This document shows, piece by piece, positions 36,844 to 45,021 of a stretch of 64,000 nucleotides of DNA. This DNA comes from Nonomuraea angiospora (lineage in GTDB: Bacteria; Actinomycetota; Actinomycetes; Streptosporangiales; Streptosporangiaceae): the NCBI RefSeq assembly GCF_014873145.1, contig NZ_JADBEK010000001.1, positions 12,586,001 through 12,650,000 on the forward strand, read 5' to 3'. The position numbers and the translations under genes were made by a program. Every line of letters starts with the position of its first letter. The stretch's first letter is position 1. Under the pieces are notes generated by a model that saw only the letters and a program-made list of their open reading frames with translations, was not told the origin of the DNA and made no database searches.

Positions 36844-38358
36844 ATGATCCGCAATCCCGTCCTGCCCGGTTTCGACCCCGACCCCTCGATCGTGCGGGTG
36901 GGAGAGGATTACTACCTGGCCACCTCGACCTTCGAGTGGTGTCCGGGCGTCCGCGTGCACCACTCCCGTGACCTGGTGAACTGGCGCCCGCTGGGCGGCG
37001 TCCTGACCGAGCGCAGGCTGCTCGACCTGTCCGGCGTGCCCGACTCGGGGGGCGTCTGGGCGCCCGACCTGACCTATCACGACGGGCTGTTCCACCTGGT
37101 CTACGGCGTGATGGACAACTACGCCCTCGGCTACAAGGACATCGCCAACTACCTGATCACCGCACCCTCGATCGAGGGGCCGTGGTCCGACCCGGTCCGG
37201 CTGCCGGGCCGCGGCTTCGACGCCTCCCTCTACCACGAGGACGGCCGGAGCTGGCTGCTCAACATGGTCTTCGACTCCCGGCCGGGCCGCGGGTTCGCCG
37301 GGATCGAGCTGCAGCCCCTCGACGGTGGCAAACCCGAGCTGATCCTGCCCAACCGCAGCGTCACCGAGGGCCCGCACCTCTACAAGATCGACGGCTGGTA
37401 CTACCTGATGGTGGCCGAGGGCGGCACCGGCTACGAGCACGGGGTCACGGTGCTGCGCTCCCGCTCGATGTCGGGGCCGTACGAGGAGGACCCGGCGGGG
37501 CCCATGCTCACCTCCCGTCACGACCGCAGCCTGGAGCTGCAGAAGGCCGGGCACGGCTGCCTCGTGCGGACGCAGACGGGGGAGTGGTACCTGTCCCACC
37601 TGATGGCCCGGCCGTACCACAACGGCCGGTGCGTGCTCGGGCGCGAGACCGCGCTGCAGCGCGTGACCTGGGAGGACGGCTGGCCGCGCGTGGCGGGCGG
37701 CGTGCCCGCCGTCGAGGTGGCCGCGCCCGAGCTGCCCGCGCACCCGTGGCCGGCGAGCGAGGGCTGGAACGGCTCGCCGTCCGCCGGCGGGCTCGGCCCG
37801 GACTGGAGCACGCTGCGGCGGCCCGCCTCGCCCGACTGGCTCTCCGCCGACCAGGGCGGGCTCACCGTCCAGGGCGGTCAGTCCCCGTACGGCCTGCGCA
37901 CCCCGAGCCTGGTCGCCCGCCGGGTCACGGACCGCACGTGCTCCCTGGAGACGGTCATGCGGTTCGAGCCGGACAGCGTCCACCAGTGGGCGGGCATCGT
38001 CGCCTACTACAACTCGCGCAACTGGCACTACCTGGCCGTGACCGCCGACGGCCTGGTGCTGACCACCAGCGACCAGGGGACCCGCACCGAGCGCCTGCTC
38101 GGTCCCGCGGGAGGCCCCGCGGGAGGCCCTACGGGAGGAGAGGTCGAGCTGCGCGTGGAGTTCGACGGGCCGGTCGTGCGCTTCAACCACGGCCCGGACC
38201 TGGACGCCACGATCCTTTCGGACGAGCACGCCGACGAGTTCATCGACGGGAAGGTGCGGGCCTTCGGCTTCACCGGCGCGTTCGTGGGGTTCTGGGTGCA
38301 GGACCTGGCGGGGGAGGGCTGCTCGGCGCGCTTCGAGCGGATCAGCTACCGCACATGA
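36844..38358 (+). CDS. GH43 family glycosidase (beta-xylosidase / arabinofuranosidase type)
   Basis: A 504-residue cytoplasmic enzyme. The five-bladed propeller has PGFDPDPSI (general base Asp13), GFDASLY (Asp126, pKa modulator) and VTEGPHLYK (general acid Glu175); VWAPDLTYHDG is also typical. The C-terminal part from about residue 310 is the concanavalin-like GH43_C2 domain (LRTPSLVARRVTDRTCSLET; WAGIVAYYNSRNWHYLAVTA). It likely trims xylosyl or arabinosyl units from imported oligosaccharides. GGAGA precedes the ATG. It overlaps the next gene by four bases. Confidence 0.92.
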   Translation: MIRNPVLPGFDPDPSIVRVGEDYYLATSTFEWCPGVRVHHSRDLVNWRPLGGVLTERRLLDLSGVPDSGGVWAPDLTYHDGLFHLVYGVMDNYALGYKDIANYLITAPSIEGPWSDPVRLPGRGFDASLYHEDGRSWLLNMVFDSRPGRGFAGIELQPLDGGKPELILPNRSVTEGPHLYKIDGWYYLMVAEGGTGYEHGVTVLRSRSMSGPYEEDPAGPMLTSRHDRSLELQKAGHGCLVRTQTGEWYLSHLMARPYHNGRCVLGRETALQRVTWEDGWPRVAGGVPAVEVAAPELPAHPWPASEGWNGSPSAGGLGPDWSTLRRPASPDWLSADQGGLTVQGGQSPYGLRTPSLVARRVTDRTCSLETVMRFEPDSVHQWAGIVAYYNSRNWHYLAVTADGLVLTTSDQGTRTERLLGPAGGPAGGPTGGEVELRVEFDGPVVRFNHGPDLDATILSDEHADEFIDGKVRAFGFTGAFVGFWVQDLAGEGCSARFERISYRT

Positions 38359-39080
38359 GCAACAGCATCTCAAATGTGCACGTCGAGACCTGGGGCAGCG
38401 GCGGCCCGCCGCTGCTCCTGGTGCACGGCTGGGGCGGCGACCACCGGCTGTGGCGCGCCCTGGACTTCGGGGGCCGCCGGGTGATCGCCCCCGACCTGCG
38501 CGGCCACGGCCGCTCCCCGGTTCCGGCGACCGGGTACCGGCCCGTCGACCTGGCCCGCGACCTGGTGCCGCTGCTCGACGAGCCGGTGCTGGCCGTCGGG
38601 CACTCCATGGGCGCCCAGGTGGTCACCGCGCTGGCGGTCGAGCACCCGGAGCTGGTCAGCGGGCTGGTCGTCGTCGCTCCCGCCTACGGCGCCGACGAGG
38701 AGGAGGAACGGCTCATCCCCGGGCGCCTGGCGGCGTTGCGCGCCGACGGCGTGGCCGCCGCGCTGCGGCAGCTCGGGCCGCTGCCCGCGCCGATCACCGG
38801 GCAACTGCTGGCCACGCCCGGTCACGTGCTGGCCGAGTGCTACGCCGGGATGTACACCGTGCCGGGCGCGTTCGGGGTGCGCCGGGAGTCCGAGCGGTAT
38901 CTGGCCGGACGCGCCTGCCCGGTGCTCGCCGTGCACAATGTGCCGGAGGCCGCGCGGTGGGAGGCGGGCCTGACCGGCCACCCGCGCTCCAGGACCGTGG
39001 TGTGGCCGCAGGCCGGGCATTTCCTGCATGTGGAGCGTCCGGCGGAGTTCGTGGAACTGGTGGCCGGCTGGGGCGGGTGA
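38355..39080 (+). CDS. Alpha/beta hydrolase
   Basis: A 241-residue cytoplasmic hydrolase. LLLVHGWGGDHRLW holds the oxyanion region, VGHSMGAQ is the nucleophile elbow (Ser), and AGHFLHVERP carries the catalytic His; an Asp before it completes the triad. Coupled by ATGA overlap to GH43, so it may remove acyl groups (acetyl or feruloyl) from the same oligosaccharide, or act as a lactonase. Substrate is not proven. Confidence 0.88.
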   Translation: MSNSISNVHVETWGSGGPPLLLVHGWGGDHRLWRALDFGGRRVIAPDLRGHGRSPVPATGYRPVDLARDLVPLLDEPVLAVGHSMGAQVVTALAVEHPELVSGLVVVAPAYGADEEEERLIPGRLAALRADGVAAALRQLGPLPAPITGQLLATPGHVLAECYAGMYTVPGAFGVRRESERYLAGRACPVLAVHNVPEAARWEAGLTGHPRSRTVVWPQAGHFLHVERPAEFVELVAGWGG

Positions 39081-39195
39081 GTCTCCTGGGGCCGGTGCCT
39101 CGCCCCTGACTGTGGCCTTCACAACTCGGGTTCGGCAAACGTGAAGACCATCACATACACTCTGACCAGCGGTTACGCGGTGGCCGTTCGTGCCG

Positions 39196-39225
39196 CCGCC
39201 CGGCCTCAGCGCAGCGGCCGGGCGG
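39196..39225 (+). other. Strong hairpin upstream of the ribose-type binding protein gene
   Basis: Perfect 10-base arms CCGCCCGGCC and GGCCGGGCGG flank a 10-base loop, ending 81 bases before the next start codon. No T-run follows. It may be a terminator for the GH43-hydrolase operon or a leader structure of the downstream gene. Confidence 0.55.
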
Positions 39226-39306
39226 TCACGGGTGCGTGTGTAGCGCGCCCGCCGCCCGCGTCGGTGCCCTTTCGCAGCAGGGCTGAGCCCAACGAGAAGA
39301 AGAATC

Positions 39307-40233
39307 ATGCGAAGTCTCGCGTTCGTCATAGCCGGGGTCGCGCTGGGCGCGGCCGCCTGCGGTGCGTCCGCCAGCAGCGAGTCTGCGGCGGATCTCACCA
39401 TCGGCCTGTCGGTCTCGACGATGAGCAACCCGTACTTCGTCCAGTTCCGCGACGGGGCGGAGGCGGCCGCTCAGCGTTTCGGGGCCAAGCTGTCCGTCTC
39501 CGACGCGCAGAACGACGCCTCGCGGCAGGCGGCGCAGGTCCAGGGCTTCACCAGCCGGAGGATGAGGGCGGTCATCATCAACCCGGTCGACTCCAACGCG
39601 CTCGCCACGCAGGTCAAGGCGGCCAACCTGGCCGGCATCCCGGTGATCGCGGCCGACCGCGCCATCAACCACGCCTGGGTGGCGGAGACCCTGACCTCGG
39701 ACAACGCCGCCGGGGGCCGGCTCGGCGCGCAGGAGCTGGCCAAGCAGATCGACGGGAAGGGCGACGTGGTCGTGCTCCGCGGCACGGCCGGCACCTCCGC
39801 CTCCCGGGACCGCAGCAAGGGCTTCGACGACGGTCTCGCCGCGTACCCGAAGATCAAGGTCGTGGCCACGCAGCGGGCCGACTTCGACCGGGCCAAGGGC
39901 CAGAACGTCATGACGGGCCTCATCCGGTCGCATCCCGGCCTCGACGGGGTGTTCGCGGAGAACGACGAGATGGCGCTGGGCGCGATCCAGGCCCTGGGGC
40001 CGAAGGCGGGCCACCGCGTCAAGGTCGTCGGCTTCGACGGCACGCCGGACGGGATCAAGGCGGTGCGGGCGGGCACCATGGCCGCCACGGTCACCCAGCA
40101 GCCGCGGCTGATCGGCTGGCAGGCGGTGCAGGACGCCATCAAGGCGGCCAGGGGTCAGACGGTCGCCAAGACGGTGGCGGTCCCGGTGAAGCTGGCGACC
40201 AAGGAGAACGCGCACGAGTTCTGGACCTTCTGA
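39307..40233 (+). CDS. Orphan ribose-type substrate-binding lipoprotein
   Basis: A 308-residue protein with lipobox AAACG (Cys18) and a type I periplasmic-binding fold like RbsB: LTIGLSVSTMSNPYFVQFRD, AVIINPVDSNALATQVKAAN, GIPVIAADRAI, DGVFAENDEMALGAIQAL, VVGFDGTPDGIKAV. It should bind a monosaccharide. No RbsA/RbsC-type genes are next to it, so it must share a transporter elsewhere or act as a sensor. GAGAAG precedes the ATG. A LacI-type box lies 12 bases after its stop. Confidence 0.88.
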   Translation: MRSLAFVIAGVALGAAACGASASSESAADLTIGLSVSTMSNPYFVQFRDGAEAAAQRFGAKLSVSDAQNDASRQAAQVQGFTSRRMRAVIINPVDSNALATQVKAANLAGIPVIAADRAINHAWVAETLTSDNAAGGRLGAQELAKQIDGKGDVVVLRGTAGTSASRDRSKGFDDGLAAYPKIKVVATQRADFDRAKGQNVMTGLIRSHPGLDGVFAENDEMALGAIQALGPKAGHRVKVVGFDGTPDGIKAVRAGTMAATVTQQPRLIGWQAVQDAIKAARGQTVAKTVAVPVKLATKENAHEFWTF

Positions 40234-40244
40234 GCCAGAGAGCG

Positions 40245-40262
40245 TAGTTACCGGTTCCTATC
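40245..40262. promoter_or_regulatory. LacI-type operator, distal copy
   Basis: TAGTTACC/GGTTCCTA (two mismatched pairs of eight) followed by TC gives the same CTATC extension six bases from the centre as the boxes near 32.8, 33.0 and 40.45 kb. It lies 198 bases upstream of the box at 40443, suited to looping by a LacI-family tetramer, though loop formation is speculation. Confidence 0.65.
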
Positions 40263-40386
40263 AGAGTGCGCTCAGCGTAAATGCGGACCGGCGGGGCAGC
40301 AAGAGGGGGAAAGCGCATTCCGATCTGCGCGATCGTCAATCATGCGTGTGAGCAGGTAAAACGTTCGGCCTGAGTTGATCGCCTGT

Positions 40387-40458
40387 GTAACGCCTGGGTA
40401 ACGGGTGCTTGTCGGGCCTCTCGCTGCGGCCTAATCTCCGGGGAGAACGTTTTCTATC
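40387..40458 (+). promoter_or_regulatory. Promoter of the 1,492-residue protein gene, with direct repeat and LacI box
   Basis: GTAACG at 40387-40392 and 40398-40403 (11-base period), a 5-base gap, TTGTCG (40409-40414), 17 bases, TAATCT (40432-40437), then GAGAAC/GTTTTCTATC (40443-40458). Element order and spacing match the transporter promoter at 32911-32983 almost base for base. Confidence 0.8.
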
Positions 40459-40470
40459 GGGAGATCCGCC

Positions 40471-43400
40471 ATGCTCATACGGCACCGGTTAGGCGGCCCG
40501 CTCGCCGCGATCCTGCTGCTGCCCTTCCTCGCCGCGCCCCCCGCGATGGCCGCCCCCTTGCCCGCCGGATACGTGGACGTGGTCACGTTCGGCGACACCG
40601 ACTCCGAGAGCGCGCACGCGCTGCAGGCGGCCTCCACCGCGGTGGTCGAAGGGGCGCTGGGGGAGCCCGCCCGCGTCGCCAAGCCGACCTCCCCGGCCAC
40701 CGTCAAGGGCGGTGAGCTGCGGTTCAGGGTCGCGGTCGATCCGGTCGCGCAGAACTACTTCACGCTGAAGTTCTGGGGGAGCGACGCCTCGCCCTACAAG
40801 ACGATCGCCTACGTCAACGGCGAGCAGATCGGCTACCGGCGCTCGGGCGACTACGAGGCGATCAACCTCGGATCGAGCAGGGCGCTGCCGGGCCGGTTCT
40901 ACTACAACACGATCATGCTGCCGCTCGGCCACACCCTGGGCCGGCGGGTCGTGGAGATGACCGTCCGGACGTACGACGCCGGGTTCGCCCAGCCCGTGAC
41001 CGCCGACTCGCGCGGCTACTACCGGGCCTACACGCACACCACCGCGTACCTGGACGTCTCCGGCGAGAAGCAGGGGACGGTCACCCCGGACACCACGCCC
41101 GCGCCCGGGCCGTCCGACGCCGAGAAGCAGGCGATGGTCGACCGCTACAGGAAGAGCCAGATCGACCTGTTCAACCAGTACAGCGCGCAACTCGACGCCT
41201 CGCCGGCGGCGAAGCTGTCGATCGTCCGCTACCAGGACGACCTGCGCTTCTACGCCTCGGCGCTGCTGGAGCCGTGGGCGCCGGCGAACACGCCCGAGCT
41301 GAGGAAGGCGGCGCTGGGACGCCTGTTCAAGGCGATCGACAACCACGTCAAGGACTACTACGCCGACACCCGGCTGCTGCTGCGGGGCGGCCACCAGGGC
41401 GACTGGGGCGGCTACTACGGGGCCCTGGGCGAGGCGCTGTACATCGTGGAGAACCTGATCCCCGAGGTGTACGGCGCGCAGGAGTTCGAGGCGTTCCTGG
41501 ACGAGCCCTTCGTCACCGGCACGCAGGACGGGCCGTCCTCGCTCAAGGGCGTGGACTGGGACGGCGGGGAGCTGTCCCGGCGCGAGGCGTACGAGCGGGT
41601 GCTGAAGGCCAACTTCGACTTCGCCCGCGCGCGGCTGTCCTACATCTACAACCAGGTGATGTACACCTACGAGGGCGCGTGGGAGGCGCACGAGGGTCTG
41701 CGGGTGATCGGGTCGCGCTTCTACGAGGGCAAGGCCAGGAGCCACCGGATCCTGCTGGAGGCGCTCGGCGTCGAGCCCTTCCTCGGCGAAGAGGTGCTGG
41801 TGGGGCCCGACGGCAAGGACCTGGACCTCTACCACTCGCTCTTCTACCACGACACCACCGCCCGCTTCACCGACGACTTCGCGCAGATCGTGGGCAAGGG
41901 CCTGGCCAGGAGCAAGCTCGGCCCCGACGGGGGCGTGGTGCGCCGCCTGCCGTACGGCGAGCACTACACCGGCATCACCAAGGCCGGGCTGACCAGGGAG
42001 AACACCTTCGTCGCCAACTACGGCGAGGCCACCAACTACCTGCCGGAGTACTTCTTCCGCACCTGGGGCCACAAGGGCGACGAGAAGCTCAACGACGAGA
42101 TCCTCAAGCTGGCGCTGAAGAACCTGCACGCGCGCGGCTTCACCCGCTACACCGGCACGGACGACAACGGCAAGCGGGTGGCCCTGGCGGAGATGGCCGT
42201 GGACGAGCGCAACGCGACCTACCCGGGCTGGCCCGCCTACGCCCTGCGCAACACCGAGGGCCGCACGATGGAGTACGTCACGCTGGACAAGCACCTGGCC
42301 GAGCACGCCGAGCGCTACGCGGGCCCGGAGTGGGAGCCGTACCGGCGCTACGCGAACGAGGCGGCCGGGTTCGTCCAGCAGCAGCTCGCCGACAACCAGT
42401 ACTTCAACACCTTCTCCTCCGTGGAGGCGAAGCGGAAGTACGACATGTGGCTACCCGAGACCTACGCCTACCTGCGCGCCCGTCCGGCGGCCGGGGCCGT
42501 GCTCCCGCAGACGGACTTCGCCGCGTACACGCCCGCGGAGCTCGCCGCCCTGGGCGTCGACCCGGCCCGCTACGAGCGGTTCGCGTTCGCGGACGTGGAC
42601 GACATGTTCGTCTCCGTCCGCGACGGCGACACCCGGATCTTCGGCTCGCTGTACGAACGGCAGCGCGGCGTGGCCGGCAACGGGCGGCTGCACGTCCTGG
42701 CCAAGGACCACCACAACGTCGTGCAGCTCGCCACGGACACGCAGTTCGCCTACCGCGACTACAACCTGCGGATGGACAACATCGACGTCGACTTCATGGA
42801 GGACCAGCAGAAGGGCGACGGCGGCCTGCCGCAGGCGCTGGCCGGTGAGATCCTGCCCGCCGCCCACCAGCCGGGCGTGGGCACCGTGCGGCGGGAGAAC
42901 TACGAGTTCGACACCCCCTACTCCGGGTACGCCGACTTCCTGACCGCCCGCTACGGCGACTACGTCTTCGCCTTCAACACCACCCGGGACGAGTATGGCA
43001 ACAAGCGCTCGTTCTCGCTGGACGTGCCCGGCGACGCGGTGGACCTGGTGTCGGGCAGGCGCGTGGCCGGGGGCGCGGTGAGCGTGCCGCCCGAGACCGC
43101 GATGGTGCTGAGGCTGGACGGCGGCGTGGCCGAGCGGCCGATCCCGCACCACGTGGACTTCGTCCAGGCGCTGCGGGACCGCGACGGCGTCACCCTCACC
43201 TGGAAGCCCGCCGCCGGCGCCGAGTCGTACACGATCAGGCGCGACGGCAGGGTGATCGCCGCCGGGGTCCGCGGCACGACGTACGAGGCCGGCAGGCAGT
43301 CCGGCGCGTACACCGTGACCGGCGTGAACCGCCACGGCTCCGGCTGGGCCTCGCAGGCCGTCCGGCCGCCCGCCGCGCCGGTGGACCGCGTCGGCGAGGT

Positions 43401-44949
43401 CGCGGGCCGCGTCAAGGCGGACGGGCACCGCGTCGAGCTCACCGGGGGCGACGGCAAGGGCCTCGGCGACGGCGACGACTACTACCTGGACAAGCGTGAC
43501 ATCAAGGACAGCCTGCTGTTCTCGAACGAGGTGCTCACCGGCAGCGGCTCGGTCAGCGCCCGGATCGAGCAGGCGCGGGGCCCGGCCAGTGGCGTGATGC
43601 TCCGGGCCGACGCCCGCTACATCTACTTCGGCGCGGACGCCTCGGGCCGGCTCGTCCTGCGCAACCGCACCCGAGACTCCCGCCACGACTGGCAGGACGA
43701 CCGGCGCAGCCCGATCGACGCCGGCATCCAGGGATACACCGCGGCCGAGTACCCGTTCGTCAAGCTCGTACGGGACGCCGACGCCCAGATCGTGCGGGCG
43801 TGGGCGAGCAAGGACGGCCGGTCGTGGTCGTACGTGGCGGAGCTGTTCACGCCCTTCCCCGAAGGCGTGTACGCCGGGGTCGCGGCGGCCACGGCGGCCA
43901 CGTTCACCCACGTCACGGTGTCGCCCGACCGCGAGGGGACGCTGTACGCCCGGGTGGAGCGGGCCCGCGACCGCGTGACGCTGCGCTGGAGCAAGCCGGA
44001 CGCCGCCACCCGGTTCACCGTCTACCGCAAGGACGGCGCGGGCGCCCCCTGGCGCCCGGTCCTGTCGAGCGCGCTGACCTTCGACTTCACCGACGAACCG
44101 CTGCGGCACGGCACCCGCTTCTACCGGATCGCGGCGATCGGCGCGGACGGCGCCGAAGGGCCGGGCTCGGGCCTGCTGATGGCGGCGGCCGAACCGCTCG
44201 CCACCGTGATCGCCGAGACGGAGAAGCTGCCCGCGGCCGACTACACCAAGGGCAGCTACCACCTGCTGACCCGGGCGCTCGCCGAGGCGCGGGCGGGCGG
44301 CGACGAGGACGCGCTGATCGACCGGATCTACGCCGCCGTCGAGCAGCTCGTGCCGGTCGGCACGCTGCTGAAGAAGGTGACCGTCGAGCCGTCCATGGTG
44401 GAGGCGTCCACCGAGGCGTGGGGAGGCGGCGGCACCAAGGCCCAGAACGGCTGGCGCGCCTTCGACGGCGACCCGGCCACCGCCACCGACACCACCACCT
44501 CGGCGGGCTGGATCGACGTGCGCCTGCCGGCGGCGGTGGCGCTGGACGCCATCCGCTACCACCCGCGCTCCACCCACGTCACGCGGCTGAACGGCGCCGT
44601 GTTCAGGGGATCCGCCGACGGCGGCGCCACCTGGACCGACCTGCACACGGTCAGCGGGGTCGACACGGCGCGGTGGTACTCCGCCGCGCTCGCGCGGAGC
44701 GCGGCCTACCCGTGGCTGCGCGTCGCCTTCCCGTCGGGCAACGCGAACGTGGCCGAGATCGAGTTCCTGTCCATGGGCGACGACCGTACCCTGCTCGACC
44801 TGCTCATCGAGGAGGCCGAGGCCGTCGACCCGAGCCGCCGCACCCCCGAGCTGACCGCCGCGCTGGAACACGCCCGCTCCGAGCTGAGCGGTCAGGAGCA
44901 GATCGACGCCGCGGCCGAGCGGCTGCGCGTCGCCCTCGCGAGCCTGTGA
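40471..44949 (+). CDS. Large secreted multidomain protein, candidate polysaccharide-active enzyme
   Basis: 1,492 residues. Signal peptide 1-28 (ends PPAMAA). Then: beta-rich domain, about 29-205; long alpha-helical region, about 213-670 (DAEKQAMVDRYRKSQIDLFN; YPGWPAYALRNTEGRTMEYV); beta region to about 885; fibronectin-III-like domain (VTLTWKPAAGAESYTIRRDG) near 893-965; lectin-like beta domain, about 973-1150; second fibronectin-III-like domain, 1160-1235; FIVAR-like helices near 1243-1290; discoidin/F5-8C-like domain 1300-1433; helical tail. Add-on domains are typical of extracellular polysaccharide enzymes, but I cannot assign the catalytic core; an alpha/alpha-toroid hydrolase or lyase is possible. 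Confidence 0.75.
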   Translation: MLIRHRLGGPLAAILLLPFLAAPPAMAAPLPAGYVDVVTFGDTDSESAHALQAASTAVVEGALGEPARVAKPTSPATVKGGELRFRVAVDPVAQNYFTLKFWGSDASPYKTIAYVNGEQIGYRRSGDYEAINLGSSRALPGRFYYNTIMLPLGHTLGRRVVEMTVRTYDAGFAQPVTADSRGYYRAYTHTTAYLDVSGEKQGTVTPDTTPAPGPSDAEKQAMVDRYRKSQIDLFNQYSAQLDASPAAKLSIVRYQDDLRFYASALLEPWAPANTPELRKAALGRLFKAIDNHVKDYYADTRLLLRGGHQGDWGGYYGALGEALYIVENLIPEVYGAQEFEAFLDEPFVTGTQDGPSSLKGVDWDGGELSRREAYERVLKANFDFARARLSYIYNQVMYTYEGAWEAHEGLRVIGSRFYEGKARSHRILLEALGVEPFLGEEVLVGPDGKDLDLYHSLFYHDTTARFTDDFAQIVGKGLARSKLGPDGGVVRRLPYGEHYTGITKAGLTRENTFVANYGEATNYLPEYFFRTWGHKGDEKLNDEILKLALKNLHARGFTRYTGTDDNGKRVALAEMAVDERNATYPGWPAYALRNTEGRTMEYVTLDKHLAEHAERYAGPEWEPYRRYANEAAGFVQQQLADNQYFNTFSSVEAKRKYDMWLPETYAYLRARPAAGAVLPQTDFAAYTPAELAALGVDPARYERFAFADVDDMFVSVRDGDTRIFGSLYERQRGVAGNGRLHVLAKDHHNVVQLATDTQFAYRDYNLRMDNIDVDFMEDQQKGDGGLPQALAGEILPAAHQPGVGTVRRENYEFDTPYSGYADFLTARYGDYVFAFNTTRDEYGNKRSFSLDVPGDAVDLVSGRRVAGGAVSVPPETAMVLRLDGGVAERPIPHHVDFVQALRDRDGVTLTWKPAAGAESYTIRRDGRVIAAGVRGTTYEAGRQSGAYTVTGVNRHGSGWASQAVRPPAAPVDRVGEVAGRVKADGHRVELTGGDGKGLGDGDDYYLDKRDIKDSLLFSNEVLTGSGSVSARIEQARGPASGVMLRADARYIYFGADASGRLVLRNRTRDSRHDWQDDRRSPIDAGIQGYTAAEYPFVKLVRDADAQIVRAWASKDGRSWSYVAELFTPFPEGVYAGVAAATAATFTHVTVSPDREGTLYARVERARDRVTLRWSKPDAATRFTVYRKDGAGAPWRPVLSSALTFDFTDEPLRHGTRFYRIAAIGADGAEGPGSGLLMAAAEPLATVIAETEKLPAADYTKGSYHLLTRALAEARAGGDEDALIDRIYAAVEQLVPVGTLLKKVTVEPSMVEASTEAWGGGGTKAQNGWRAFDGDPATATDTTTSAGWIDVRLPAAVALDAIRYHPRSTHVTRLNGAVFRGSADGGATWTDLHTVSGVDTARWYSAALARSAAYPWLRVAFPSGNANVAEIEFLSMGDDRTLLDLLIEEAEAVDPSRRTPELTAALEHARSELSGQEQIDAAAERLRVALASL

Positions 44950-44955
44950 CCCCCC

Positions 44956-44994
44956 GCGGTACGGCTCGCACCCGTCCGGTGCGAGCCGTACCGC
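44956..44994. terminator. Perfect intergenic hairpin
   Basis: Arms 44956-44972 and 44978-44994 pair over 17 bases (GCGGTACGGCTCGCAC on the left) with a 5-base loop, starting 7 bases after the large gene's stop. No T-run, as often in actinomycetes. It probably ends or attenuates transcription before the following lyase gene. Confidence 0.75.
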
Positions 44995-45021
44995 ACCTCC
45001 AACACCCCCTAAGGAGAGGTC

